Shown here: piece by piece, positions 51,021 to 60,567 of the stretch
Numbering within the stretch: position 1 is the stretch's first letter
How the letters are laid out: every line of letters begins with the position of its first letter
NCBI GenBank assembly: GCA_958446835.1
Contig: CAUCXT010000006.1
Span: forward strand, 1 to 64,000
DNA: 64,000 nt
Reading direction: 5' to 3'
From: an uncultured Eubacterium sp.
Lineage (GTDB): Bacteria; Bacillota; Clostridia; Lachnospirales; Lachnospiraceae
The notes under the pieces: model-generated
The model's input: only the letters and a program-made list of their open reading frames with translations
Told to the model about the DNA's origin: nothing
Database searches by the model: none
Made by a program: the position numbers and the translations under genes

Positions 51021-52355
51021 ATGGGAGTTAAATATGACTGCGTGACATGGAGCGTTGACAAGAATACTACACACATGTTTGAGTGGTATCCGGAGAGCCC
51101 AAGCATAACAAGGCTGCCGGATAATTACACTGTGAGCGTGGATAATCAGACATTGATTCACAAGCCTTCGGGAACTCCGATGATTAAATACGAGGACAGG
51201 GAGTTTAAGATTCTGACCAACATCATGGATTGGGAGATGTATATATGTCTCAACCAGAAGGAGGGCTTCGTCACATTTGAGAATAATGGGGAGGTAAGGA
51301 TTGGCGCGGTTGTCGCAGGCGGCGCGGGAGACTGTCTTATGACAATCAGGGGTGATTCGACCCTTATTTACCATGATTCTATATGGAGTGAGGCGTCCAT
51401 CGCGATACAGGGAATGAAGATTAAGGGGCGGATGGATGATATCCACAAGAACCTTCCGTTTATCTACTGCCATAATTTTACCGCGACGGATACCAAGATA
51501 TACGATATAAACCGCATTTATGCGAAGGGAAGTATTACGCTGAAAAATGTGTTTATCCGCGATGAGTCGGATGAGAGCAGGTATGTGCATGACGCGTTGG
51601 ACAGAGAGCTTATGCCGGGAATGTATATCCGTTCGGGAATGGGAATGATGGTTGAGGACTCTGATATTTACATACATAATTATATTGAGGATTTCATGCT
51701 CACGCTGGTAAGGTCGCACATTGTGGTTCACAATCTGGTTTCCAAGAAACTTGCGGTAAATTCATTGAGTCGTATCTTTCTTGATAATTCCATTCTGGAT
51801 GTTGAGAGAAGCAACAGCACGGAGGCGGCTACAACACTTGATTTGATTTACATTAAGAGTGGCAATCTCATTCTCAAGAATGATTCAAGTATCAATGCGA
51901 AGAACGAAGCCAATCAGATTATGGAATATGCATGTATCACGCTTGGCGAGGGCAATATCGTCATCAGCAACAGTAAGATAAGGACAACGGCATATCCAAA
52001 GGCAATCAATATGATGTGCTACGGTGATATGGTTGTCAATCCGACAGGCGGTGCGGTGAGAATGAACTTCGGTTTTGCCCCGCTTGTGGCGTACGCGGAG
52101 GCGTTCAGGTTCAAGACTGAGCTAAATGGATATAAGATGTGGGTTTATGTTAACGGAAGAGTAGTTACCCATGTGGAATGTATCTCAGGCGCGGATTATC
52201 TTGAGGATTTTGACCCTAAGGCATATAAGATGTATGTGCAGAGCTGCCTGTCGAGAATAATTCCGGGGCCGGAGGGGCAGAACAAGCTTGCTCTTATGGC
52301 AGCGTCGGTTCTGGCGGGTAACAGGGATGGAATACTTCGTATTGAGGCGGATTGA
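51021..52355 (+). CDS. Unknown protein with beta-helix-like character
   Basis: A 444-residue soluble protein, no signal peptide, start ATG 51021 after GGAGG. The middle (about 100-330) alternates short hydrophobic beta strands with Asn/Asp turns (ATDTKIYDINRIYAKGSITL, GNLILKNDSSINAKN, GNIVISNSKIRTTAYPKAIN), as in right-handed beta-helix proteins. The C-terminal 40 residues (SCLSRIIPGPEGQNKLALMAASVLAGNRDG) look helical. I do not recognise a family. The next small frames follow within 16 nt. Confidence 0.6.
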   Translation: MGVKYDCVTWSVDKNTTHMFEWYPESPSITRLPDNYTVSVDNQTLIHKPSGTPMIKYEDREFKILTNIMDWEMYICLNQKEGFVTFENNGEVRIGAVVAGGAGDCLMTIRGDSTLIYHDSIWSEASIAIQGMKIKGRMDDIHKNLPFIYCHNFTATDTKIYDINRIYAKGSITLKNVFIRDESDESRYVHDALDRELMPGMYIRSGMGMMVEDSDIYIHNYIEDFMLTLVRSHIVVHNLVSKKLAVNSLSRIFLDNSILDVERSNSTEAATTLDLIYIKSGNLILKNDSSINAKNEANQIMEYACITLGEGNIVISNSKIRTTAYPKAINMMCYGDMVVNPTGGAVRMNFGFAPLVAYAEAFRFKTELNGYKMWVYVNGRVVTHVECISGADYLEDFDPKAYKMYVQSCLSRIIPGPEGQNKLALMAASVLAGNRDGILRIEAD

Positions 52356-52370
52356 TTTGGAGGAGAAAAA

Positions 52371-52517
52371 TTGAAACAGTGTATGGATGTGTCCAAGGTG
52401 GTATCCGACATGCTTGAACAGTAGAGAAGAAAGGGCGGCACCGTGACCATAATCACTATAGACAGTGAGGTTGCAGGCTTTATAGCGTTAGCGTTGTTTG
52501 CAAAAAAAAGACACTAA
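52371..52517 (+). other. Two tiny in-frame ORFs separated by a TAG codon
   Basis: TTG 52371, six bases after GGAGGAG, opens a 17-codon frame (MKQCMDVSKVVSDMLEQ) ending in TAG at 52422. The same frame stays open afterward and includes a GTG at 52443 starting 24 codons (TIITIDSEVAGFIALALFAKKRH) to TAA 52517. This is either two microproteins or one 48-codon gene broken by TAG. No homolog comes to mind. Confidence 0.35.
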
Positions 52518-52566
52518 ATGTGTTTCTGCCATTAGACATAAGCGAGGACGATATTTAGTGTCTTTT
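52506..52566. terminator. Bidirectional terminator
   Basis: AAAAGACACTAAAT (52506-52519) pairs with ATTTAGTGTCTTTT (52553-52566). It serves the unknown gene and possibly the convergent heparinase-like gene. Confidence 0.8.
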
Positions 52567-52632
52567 AAGTTATATTTAATTATGATAAAATATGATAACA
52601 CATTTGTGGAAAAATGTAAGTACAAATTATAT

Positions 52633-54543
52633 TTATGATATAATAATCTCCACATTTTTTCTGTTTTCAGGAACCTCTATTCTTATGCGGTACAGGCTGT
52701 GCTTCCAGCACAGCATAAGTCTTGGGTCGGTAATCGGAAGCTCTTCAATCTGTATGTTGAAATCAGAACAATCTGAATAAGCAGAGAGTTCAGAATATTC
52801 TGAGTGAAGAGACATTTTTCCAAGACTGCCGATATTGATTGCGTTGGTTTTAGTGTCAATGTTACTGCCGTCTCCCTCCGTCATCTGCACTACAGGTTTT
52901 TCATAGGTTATGAAATTGAGTATCACGGAATGTCTTGTGTCATCATCAACATTATCGACATTATCGAAGCTCCAGCTATCATTTAGCTTAATACCGGAAG
53001 CGGATAGAAGCACGCTTCGGGTGTAATTCTTGATATGCGCCTCAGTCGGGTATGCCTTGGCGATATCCATTGATATTTCGCCGCCGTCCGCGGTGAAGCT
53101 ATGGTGTATATCGGTGGCACGGTATTCGGGTCCGTTCATCTCCATAATACCGTTTATTGTAGGGAGATTGTGGTAGTCGGACTGCATGGCCCATATCTCA
53201 TAGCGCTGTGCTGAGAAGGTCTTTTGCGTGTAGCTCTCAACGCCGATATCAGCGAGGAGGGGGCTTCCGTTTTTGTACAGAGTGATACTGCCGGTGTCAT
53301 TGTGGTTGTGGCTGTCATCGTTGTCACCGCATTTGACGGCGGCGGTGTAGGCATCGTTTCGCGCAATCCACAGACCGACACTTGGATAGAATATTTGCGG
53401 ATGGAGGATTGGCGCATCGGTGTTTTCGGAGAGGATGTCCTTTCGCGTGAATACCTCCTGAAGGCGGTAGTATAGATTGTTCTCATCCAGCTGGAATTTT
53501 TCCGGGTTGCGCTTGTAATCCTGTGCGGCAAAGGTGGATAGATTATCCAGTCCGCATGCCTTGCCGAACAGGTACTCACGCGTTCCGGCGCGCCCGGCGA
53601 CAGGGGAGCAGTCCGCAAAATTGATATAGTATTTGTCATCGACATGGACATTCAGTATGTACAGTGCAATGTTCTTTATTTTTTCATTGTTCCACAGAGA
53701 ATTGAAATATCCGTCCGTTATGCGGCACAGGATATCGAGCGTCTGGTAGAGGCACAGCCCGGCGTGGCGGTAGTATTGGGCGCCTTCGTCACAGCAGCCG
53801 TCATCGCCGTAGTCCTTGAGAAAGAAATCGGTGCTTTCACAGGCTTTTTTAAATACAACATGTCTGATATCGTCCGAAAAAGGCAGGAGAAAGGCGGACA
53901 GAAGGACGTTCTGTGTACACCAGATTGTCCAGTTGCACATCTCCTCATCGCCGTTGCCCATCCACCAGAAATGCTTCGTTGTGTATGGTGTGATGACGCG
54001 CTTTTCCACTTCGTCGATGATTCGTGAGCTTATGAGAGGGCTGAATGTGTCAAGCTCATCCCTCAGAAGATAGTAGACCGTGGCGAGTACGGCTGCCGTA
54101 TCACAGGAAAACAGTTCGATAACCGGGTTGGAGGTATCTGGAAGGATAAGTATGGGTGAGCTTCTAAAATAGGCGTTGTGTGCCGGGTGCTGCCATGCGC
54201 TCTCATCGCATATCGCAAAAATACCATTTATGATATCATCCATAAAACGCCCGGAGTGCTCCACACATTCTGCGAGCACGAGCGCATCCAGAGCTTTTCT
54301 CTTTACAAAAAGCCTGTCCTCATAGTGTACTCTGTTTCCGGTTCTGTAGAATTCGCAGAAATCGGTTGCTTTAAGATACGGATAGTCGAAATCAAGGAAA
54401 GTCTCTCCTCGTTTGACAAGCTCACGGCGAGCTTCATCATCAATGTTTTCCCACGCACTGCGCTCACATCCCTTAGGATATGGGGCAAGTTCAGAAAATG
54501 CATGCATATCGTCTGAAAAATGTTCACTTATTTCTTTAAACAT
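52633..54543 (-). CDS. Heparinase II/III-family protein
   Basis: A 636-residue protein with no signal peptide. The N-terminal half is an all-helical toroid (about 60-340), followed by the heparinase II/III beta-sandwich with HNHNDTGSITLYKNGSPLLADIGVESY (about 425-450) and the DYHNLPTING segment (about 472-481). Such lyases cleave uronic-acid polysaccharides by beta-elimination. The divergent neighbour encodes GH88, which removes the resulting unsaturated uronate, so the two likely act in series in the cytoplasm. No transporter or regulator accompanies them here. Confidence 0.8.
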   Translation of the reverse strand: MFKEISEHFSDDMHAFSELAPYPKGCERSAWENIDDEARRELVKRGETFLDFDYPYLKATDFCEFYRTGNRVHYEDRLFVKRKALDALVLAECVEHSGRFMDDIINGIFAICDESAWQHPAHNAYFRSSPILILPDTSNPVIELFSCDTAAVLATVYYLLRDELDTFSPLISSRIIDEVEKRVITPYTTKHFWWMGNGDEEMCNWTIWCTQNVLLSAFLLPFSDDIRHVVFKKACESTDFFLKDYGDDGCCDEGAQYYRHAGLCLYQTLDILCRITDGYFNSLWNNEKIKNIALYILNVHVDDKYYINFADCSPVAGRAGTREYLFGKACGLDNLSTFAAQDYKRNPEKFQLDENNLYYRLQEVFTRKDILSENTDAPILHPQIFYPSVGLWIARNDAYTAAVKCGDNDDSHNHNDTGSITLYKNGSPLLADIGVESYTQKTFSAQRYEIWAMQSDYHNLPTINGIMEMNGPEYRATDIHHSFTADGGEISMDIAKAYPTEAHIKNYTRSVLLSASGIKLNDSWSFDNVDNVDDDTRHSVILNFITYEKPVVQMTEGDGSNIDTKTNAINIGSLGKMSLHSEYSELSAYSDCSDFNIQIEELPITDPRLMLCWKHSLYRIRIEVPENRKNVEIIIS

Positions 54544-54939
54544 ATAAAATCCTCCATATTATAAAAAGATTAAGATTCGGGTAATTGTGAAAACAGGGTA
54601 TGGCTGATGCTGTATACTAATAAAATCACACCGTTGCATAGTTTTATTGCTTTACGTCATTCAATAACCGGGTAAAAAATATAGGCAATTGTCAGTCTTG
54701 AATTTTGTATAATATTAGTATTATTATATAGAAAAAAGCTGAAAATTACAGTATGCAATCTATAAAATATTTACTATTTTGTTTTCGTTTTAACATATAA
54801 TTTCGGGCTTTTAAATTCAGACTGTAGATAGCAGATAACAATAAATTTAAAATATATGGGGGTAATCAGTGCCATATTGATTGAAGGTAATGCTATACAT
54901 TTTATACGGATTATGGGGCGAGGAGGTTTTGAGTAAGCT
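54544..54939. promoter_or_regulatory. Divergent intergenic region, no gene
   Basis: An AT-rich stretch between the heparinase-like and GH88 genes. TATAAT-like boxes occur at about 54706 and 54795, and TTGAAT-N18-TATTAT lies near 54698-54727, so the GH88 promoter is probably here. I see no clear operator palindrome. Confidence 0.35.
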
Positions 54940-56139
54940 ATGAAAAAATATTTTGAGAACTATAAATGTATTAGTAATGAAGAGATTAACGGTGGGTTGG
55001 ATTTTGCGGTGAGACAGATATTACATGTTCTTCCGGAGTTCACTGATTATTTTGAGAAGGCGTACAGTGAGGGCGGTTTTTATAAGCCTACCGGAAACGT
55101 GGACTGGACAACAGGCTTCTGGACCGGGGAGATATGGCTTGCGTATGAGTATGTGACTGATAACCAGGATATGTTTGAGGCGAGTGCGGCAGATAAGCTT
55201 AAGGCGGCTGCACAGGTTCAGATGGAATCATTTCTTGACAGAATCGACAATAAGATTGAGGTAGATCATCACGATATGGGATTTCTGTATTCGCCGTCAT
55301 GCGTTGCTGGATATAAGCTTACAGGTTCGGGTGTAGGACGTGAGGCTGCGATAAAGGCCGCAGACCAGCTTATGACAAGATTCCGTCCAATAGGAGGCTT
55401 TTTGCAGGCGTGGGGTTCTATGGATTCACCGGATAATTGCAGACTTATTATAGACTGTCTCAATAATCTACCGCTCCTATATTGGGCGAGCGATGTGACA
55501 GGAAATAAAAAGTACCGCGAGGTGGCTGATAAACATATACATACGGCAATAAGTAACCTCATAAGGGAAGACTATTCCACATGGCATACGTTTTTCTTTA
55601 ACCCTGAGACGGGAGCACCGGATCATGGAGCAACATGTCAGGGCTACAGGGACGGCTCAGCATGGGCGCGCGGTCAGGCATGGGGTGTGTATGGAATTGC
55701 AACAGCCTATAAGTATACAAGGCGGGAGGAGTATGTTCCTCTGTTTGAGAAGGTGACGGAGTACTTTCTTGAACATCTTCCAAAGGACTTAGTGCCTTAC
55801 TGGGATCTTGAATTTACCGATGGCGATGAGCAGCCGCGCGATTCGTCAAGTGCTTCGATAGCGGCGTGCGGCATGCTTGAGATGAGCAGGTATTTAGATG
55901 AGGATAAGGCGGCATATTATAGGGACATAGCCGGGAAAATGATGAAGTCGGTGTATAACAATTATGCTGTAAAGAACTTTACACAGTCAAACGGACTGGT
56001 TCTTCACAGCACCTATTCGAACCATTCACCGTACAATACCTGCAACCACTATGGCGTTGACGAGTGCAATATATGGGGGGATTATTTCTACATGGAGGCG
56101 CTCACAAGGCTCCTAAAGAATTGGAAACAGTATTGGTAA
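54940..56139 (+). CDS. GH88-family unsaturated glucuronyl hydrolase
   Basis: A 399-residue alpha/alpha-barrel enzyme without signal peptide. The two catalytic aspartates of the family appear as D112 in DHHDMGF and D172 in RLIIDCLNNLP, with GFWTGEIWLAYE and GSAWARGQAWGVYG framing the substrate cleft. It hydrates and splits unsaturated uronic acid from oligosaccharides made by polysaccharide lyases. It lies divergent from the heparinase II/III gene. Confidence 0.9.
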   Translation: MKKYFENYKCISNEEINGGLDFAVRQILHVLPEFTDYFEKAYSEGGFYKPTGNVDWTTGFWTGEIWLAYEYVTDNQDMFEASAADKLKAAAQVQMESFLDRIDNKIEVDHHDMGFLYSPSCVAGYKLTGSGVGREAAIKAADQLMTRFRPIGGFLQAWGSMDSPDNCRLIIDCLNNLPLLYWASDVTGNKKYREVADKHIHTAISNLIREDYSTWHTFFFNPETGAPDHGATCQGYRDGSAWARGQAWGVYGIATAYKYTRREEYVPLFEKVTEYFLEHLPKDLVPYWDLEFTDGDEQPRDSSSASIAACGMLEMSRYLDEDKAAYYRDIAGKMMKSVYNNYAVKNFTQSNGLVLHSTYSNHSPYNTCNHYGVDECNIWGDYFYMEALTRLLKNWKQYW

Positions 56140-56252
56140 AAATCAGAAAAGATTAAAATATATTTTGTAAACAATGGTAATATTTTTAGAAATATGATAA
56201 AATTATTTTATATGAGTACAATATACTTAAGATGAAACGGAGGATTATTAGA

Positions 56253-58345
56253 ATGGAATACGATGAAAAAGAATTTGAGGCGCGTGCCAATCGTATAGCA
56301 AGAGGAATGTGGCTCGCCATGCTGGTTGTATTTTCGGCTACTTATGCGATTGATGTTGCGAAGGGACGCAGGAGCACAGCTTACTATGCGATGCTGTTGG
56401 TGTGCGGATGGGTGCCTTTTGTGGCAGGCTGCATTTTATTAAAGTTACAGGGGACAGATACGAAACATTTTAAGAATGTTCTGGCGTATGGATTTGGAAT
56501 TGTTTACCTGTATATTATGGTCACTACAAGGCAGGGATTTGCATTTACATATATATTTCCGCTTGCAAGTATGATTACTATTTATAAGGATAAGAAATAT
56601 CTGCTCCGTTTTTCAACAATGAACTTAGTGATAGTTCTTATAAATATTGCAATAGGTTACTTTAGTGGAATGAAGACACCGGATGATAAGGTAACCTATC
56701 AGATGGAATTTGGAATCACGTTACTCTGCTATTTCGGATATATAATGTCAATCAGCCATCTTATAAAGTCTGATGGTACAATTTTGGGTTCTGTCAAGGA
56801 TAATTTAAATCGCGTTGTGATGACTGTACATCAGGTGAAGGGTGCGAGAACACAATAGTTGATGGTGTTACGGTTGTACGTGAGTTGTCTGAGGAGAATA
56901 AGGAAGGTGCCGGTGTTGTAGTTTCAAGAATGGAAAGTGTTGCGCAGAATAATGCCGTTCTCAGTGAGAAGATTGATTCTACAATGAACATGACTAATGA
57001 TATCAATGATCAGGTGGGAAATGTAGCGGGTCTTGTAGAGCATATTGTAGAGATAAGTGAGAAGTCCGCGGAGCATGCGGATTCAAGCTCTAAGCAGCTT
57101 GAGAACGCTGTAGAGGCAACCAACTCCATGGCAAAGCTTTCAGCAGACGTTGAGAATATTTTAAATGACTTCCACAGCCAGTTTGACCGTGTGAAGGAGG
57201 AGACAAGTACTATTGAGGGAATCACATCAAAGACTAACTTACTTGCACTTAATGCGTCAATTGAGGCTGCAAGAGCAGGCGATGCAGGTCGAGGCTTTGC
57301 GGTAGTTGCCGATGAGATAAGAGATCTCAGCACAGGTACACAGAAGTCGTCCGGCAGCATTATGGAGGCTCTCATGCTTCTTGAAAGTACATCGGACAAA
57401 ATGACGGAATCAATAACAACAATACTCAAGCTTATATCAGAGACTTTGGAGACTATTGAGCTTGTAAATAACAGCGTTGGAACAATTGCAAGTGATTCTA
57501 AGCAGCTTGGAGACGAGATACAGGTTGTGGATTCAGCAATGAAACATGTTGAGACTTCAAACCAGAGTATGGTTGACAACATGAAGCAGGTTCAGGACAT
57601 CATGGTTACGATTGTACAGGGTGTAAAGGAGTCGGAAGAGACTACCAGAACTATGATGAGTAAGTATGATGAGACTGCAAAGAGTGTTGCGGATATAGAG
57701 AGCGTTGTAGGTAAGCTGGTGTCTGAGCTTGGTGCAGGCGGATTCATGAGCTCTGAGGATATTCAGGAGGGTATGAGCGTGTCATTGTTCGACCTAGAGG
57801 GCGAATATGAGTACCGCACAACAATTGATCTGGTAAAGCAGGGCAATGTATATATTCCGGCAACCAACAAACTGACTTCATTCTTAGGTGATTTCAAGAA
57901 GAAAAAGTACAATGTACAGGTTATTGTCAACAACTCACTGTATGTCTGGAAGGAATCCGGTATTACTGTAGACAGGAATACAGCAGGACATTACATGCTT
58001 GTACTTTCCTCAAGACCTGAGGTTATGAACAGAAGAAAGCACCCAAGACTTGCGATGACCAATTCATGCGAGGTTGTAATCAAGGGAACAGCGCATGCTG
58101 CAATGGGTAATGTAGTGAACATAAGTGCAGGCGGATTCGCGTTTGCAGTCAGGGATGTAGCATTCAAGACCGCAATCGGAAAAGAAGTCGAAATAAAAAT
58201 TAATGATTTTGATTTGTTAAAGGGCGAGAAGCTCACCGGTGTAATCATCCGCTCAACGGATGATGAGGGTACATATATAGTTGGATGCCGTATGCCTGAG
58301 GACAACGAAGAGATTATGAACTATGTCAAGGCTAGAATGAAGTAA
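56253..58345 (+). pseudogene. MCP-like c-di-GMP receptor (TM + methyl-accepting + PilZ) split by a frameshift
   Basis: The first frame starts at ATG 56253 (ACGGAGGA upstream) and gives about six TMs, then stops at TAG 56856. The -1 frame continues from about 56840 and carries the rest to 58345. Reading GGG TGC GAG there joins VHQVKG to CENTIVDG. The second part has the chemoreceptor signalling hairpin ([25 protein letters not shown]) and a C-terminal PilZ domain with RRKHPR and NISAGG. Intact it would have about 697 residues. One base is missing in the short G run at 56840-56842. It may be a sequencing error, a real mutation, or a rare frameshift. Confidence 0.8.
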
Positions 58346-58370
58346 ATTCATTTTCACGGTAAAGATTATA

Positions 58371-58472
58371 GTATCAAAACAAGCCGGTATAATCGCTGAG
58401 TGTATAATGTATTATATTTATGCATAGATATAATACGCTATGCGCGGCTAAGTATATAGCATGTTTTGATAC
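58371..58472. repeat. Short element B copy (102 bp)
   Basis: Perfect ends GTATCAAAAC / GTTTTGATAC (58371-58380, 58463-58472). Inside are GAGTGTATAATGTATTATAT and TTTATGCATA, as in the 17264 element. Confidence 0.75.
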
Positions 58473-58504
58473 CCGAAAACTATATGAAAAAAATATTGGT
58501 AAAG

Positions 58505-58561
58505 AAACTGCGGTTATATACAGTCTGCTGCATTGGTGGATTGATATAACCGCAGTTTTTT
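58505..58561 (+). terminator. Strong terminator between two B elements
   Basis: AAACTGCGGTTATAT (58505-58519) pairs with ATATAACCGCAGTTT (58544-58558), then T. It is the first good terminator after the MCP-PilZ gene. Confidence 0.8.
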
Positions 58562-58573
58562 GGGTGGAATCAA

Positions 58574-58683
58574 ATTCGGGTGCTCCAATACGCCATATAT
58601 ACCTAGCCGTGTATAACGTAATATGTATAAACATAATACATTATACACTCAAAGACTAGCGGGTATACCTTGCCACCCCGAAT
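58574..58683. repeat. Second short element B copy (110 bp)
   Basis: Ends ATTCGGGTG / CACCCCGAAT. The core GTGTATAA...TTATACAC is palindromic and related to the other B copies. The region 58346-58814 has no gene. Confidence 0.65.
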
Positions 58684-58721
58684 CAAAATTATTAAATAAA
58701 AGTAAAAAGGTTCTGTTTTAG

Positions 58722-58750
58722 TTGTGACATGGAGATAAATGTGCTACAAT
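58722..58750 (+). promoter_or_regulatory. Promoter of the small Cys-protein genes
   Basis: TTGTGA (58722-58727), 17-bp spacer, TACAAT (58745-58750). Confidence 0.6.
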
Positions 58751-58814
58751 GTAGTTATAAATACTAGTTTATGAATAAAAGAGAACCGGTGTTGGAAATG
58801 AGGATTTATTTTTT

Positions 58815-59318
58815 ATGAATAGAAATGACTTTCACAAAAGATATATAAGTAAAATGAGCTCTTTTGACAGAGAATTGCTTGGCGCCATAGTCGGGCTTGC
58901 AAAGACCTGTGGAAACAATCCGTACACGGATGACACGATTAAGCTTATATGTGAAGCTCTCTTAGCGTTCAATGAGGGCTGTGACAAGGCGCAGGCTGAG
59001 GAGTGGATTGAGAAGCTGCACAAGGAAAAGTACAATATTTCTCCAAGCTGTGCGGTGTGTCAGGCTCGATGTGGCAATACGGATGATTATGACATAAGCC
59101 TTATTCTGGAAGAAGAGCAGGATAAGCTTGAGATAAAACAGGAGCTTATCGCCCATTCAGTGTTGCTTTCAGACGCAGCTATGAGAAATAACGGATTGTA
59201 TTCGGATGAAGCTTACAGGCTGGTATTGCTTGGGGTTCTTACAGTCCTTTCATACGAGATGTCATTGAAGGGACTTGAGAATGCCGCGGAGCAGGCAGAA
59301 AGATGGGAGGTACAATAA
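58815..59318 (+). CDS. Unknown helical protein with a CxxCxxxC motif
   Basis: A 167-residue soluble, mostly helical protein. One cysteine cluster, CAVCQARCG (about 79-87), could bind metal or an Fe-S cluster, flanked by an acidic segment (NTDDYDISLILEEEQDK). I do not recognise it; a distant tie to hybrid-cluster proteins is only a guess. Its stop overlaps the next ATG, so the two small Cys proteins are translated together. Confidence 0.55.
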   Translation: MNRNDFHKRYISKMSSFDRELLGAIVGLAKTCGNNPYTDDTIKLICEALLAFNEGCDKAQAEEWIEKLHKEKYNISPSCAVCQARCGNTDDYDISLILEEEQDKLEIKQELIAHSVLLSDAAMRNNGLYSDEAYRLVLLGVLTVLSYEMSLKGLENAAEQAERWEVQ

Positions 59319-59497
59319 TGGCAGCTACCAATTGCGAGATGTGCAGTTATTATGTATATGATGAAGAGTCCGAGTGCTATGTATGTGATATGGACCTTGA
59401 CGAGGATGACCTTGTGAAGTTTCTGCAGGGCACTAATGACAGATGCGCGTATTTTTCCATGAACGATGAATATGCCGTGGTTAGAAAGCAGATGTGA
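59318..59497 (+). CDS. DUF6472-like small Cys protein
   Basis: A 59-residue acidic protein starting at ATG 59318 (TAATG overlap; GGGAGG eight bases upstream). Cysteines occur as CEMC, CYVC and a single C in DRCAYF, suggesting a small zinc-binding fold. The layout matches DUF6472, a short family of Clostridia, as I recall it. The function is unknown. Confidence 0.7.
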   Translation: MAATNCEMCSYYVYDEESECYVCDMDLDEDDLVKFLQGTNDRCAYFSMNDEYAVVRKQM

Positions 59498-59567
59498 TAC
59501 TCTTTTCGGAGTGGACATTGAGGTTTTTAAATAAGACAACAGTAATCCTACCGGCTTTAGATTATGG

Positions 59568-59593
59568 AAAGCTTATGTTGTGATATAAGCTTT
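59568..59593. repeat. Intergenic hairpin before the DegV gene
   Basis: AAAGCTTAT (59568-59576) and ATAAGCTTT (59585-59593) form a 9-bp stem without a T run. It may be a weak terminator or an operator. Confidence 0.4.
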
Positions 59594-59630
59594 AGAAATG
59601 AAAATTATTATAGAAAAGATGAGGTAAATT

Positions 59631-60506
59631 ATGTTTCGTTTAATTTCAGATGGCTCCTGCGACCTTGGCACAGAGCGCGCAAAAAAGTATGATATAGATG
59701 TGGTTCCGTTTTATGTGTCCTTCGATGAAAAGCAGTATGACAGGGAGATAGTAGATATAGGAATCCGCGATTTTTATGAGAGAATGGTTAAGGACAAGGG
59801 CGTGTACCCTAAGTCATCCATGCCATCGGTCGATGACTATGTGAAGGCATTTATGCCTTATGTAAAAAACGGCGAGGAGATACTGTGCCTCTGCATAACA
59901 ACCAAGTTCTCAGGTTCATACAACTCTGCGATGAATGCCAAGAACATGATACTTGAGGATTATTCGGATGCGGTCATTGAGGTTATGGATACGCAGGTTG
60001 ACACAGTGCTTCAGGGAATATTCACACTTGAGGCGGCGAGAATGCGTGATGCCGGATGGAGCCTCTCCGATACGGTTAAGAGACTTAACGAGATGATACC
60101 TCATTCAAGAATATTATTTACGGTTGGCTCAATGGACTATCTTGTGCACGGCGGAAGAGCGGGAAAGACTGCCGGAATAATCGCCGGAACACTGGGACTT
60201 AAGCCGATGATTATATTAAAGGACGGAGAAATCTACTCAGGCGGAATAGCACACGGAAGAAAGAAGTCCATGGTCAAGGTCATCGACCTTATGCATAAGT
60301 ACTTTGCTGAGACAGGGGAGAACATAGATGACTATGTTATCGTTGTAGGCTTTGGCTATGATGAGAAAGAAGCGGTTCAGTTCAGGGATATGGTTCAGGC
60401 GGACACAGGAAGAAATGATATAGACATATTCCAGATTGGTGCAACGATAGCGGTGCATACGGGACCTTATCCACTTGGAGTGGGAATACTCAGGAAGGCG
60501 TTCTAA
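59631..60506 (+). CDS. DegV-family fatty-acid-binding protein
   Basis: A 291-residue two-domain protein. It starts with ISDGSCDLG, the DegV opening, then YPKSSMPSVDDYVKAF and TTKFSGSYNSA, which form the fatty-acid head-group pocket in known structures (FakB type). GGRAGKTAGIIAGTLGLKPMI lines the second domain. FakB proteins present exogenous fatty acids to a kinase, but no kinase gene is here, so the partner is unknown. GATGAGG precedes the ATG. Confidence 0.88.
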   Translation: MFRLISDGSCDLGTERAKKYDIDVVPFYVSFDEKQYDREIVDIGIRDFYERMVKDKGVYPKSSMPSVDDYVKAFMPYVKNGEEILCLCITTKFSGSYNSAMNAKNMILEDYSDAVIEVMDTQVDTVLQGIFTLEAARMRDAGWSLSDTVKRLNEMIPHSRILFTVGSMDYLVHGGRAGKTAGIIAGTLGLKPMIILKDGEIYSGGIAHGRKKSMVKVIDLMHKYFAETGENIDDYVIVVGFGYDEKEAVQFRDMVQADTGRNDIDIFQIGATIAVHTGPYPLGVGILRKAF

Positions 60507-60567
60507 TAATTTCCGCGAGAATGAGGCTGATAACCGGGTTATAAAAATATTGGTATTGGAGAAGGCT

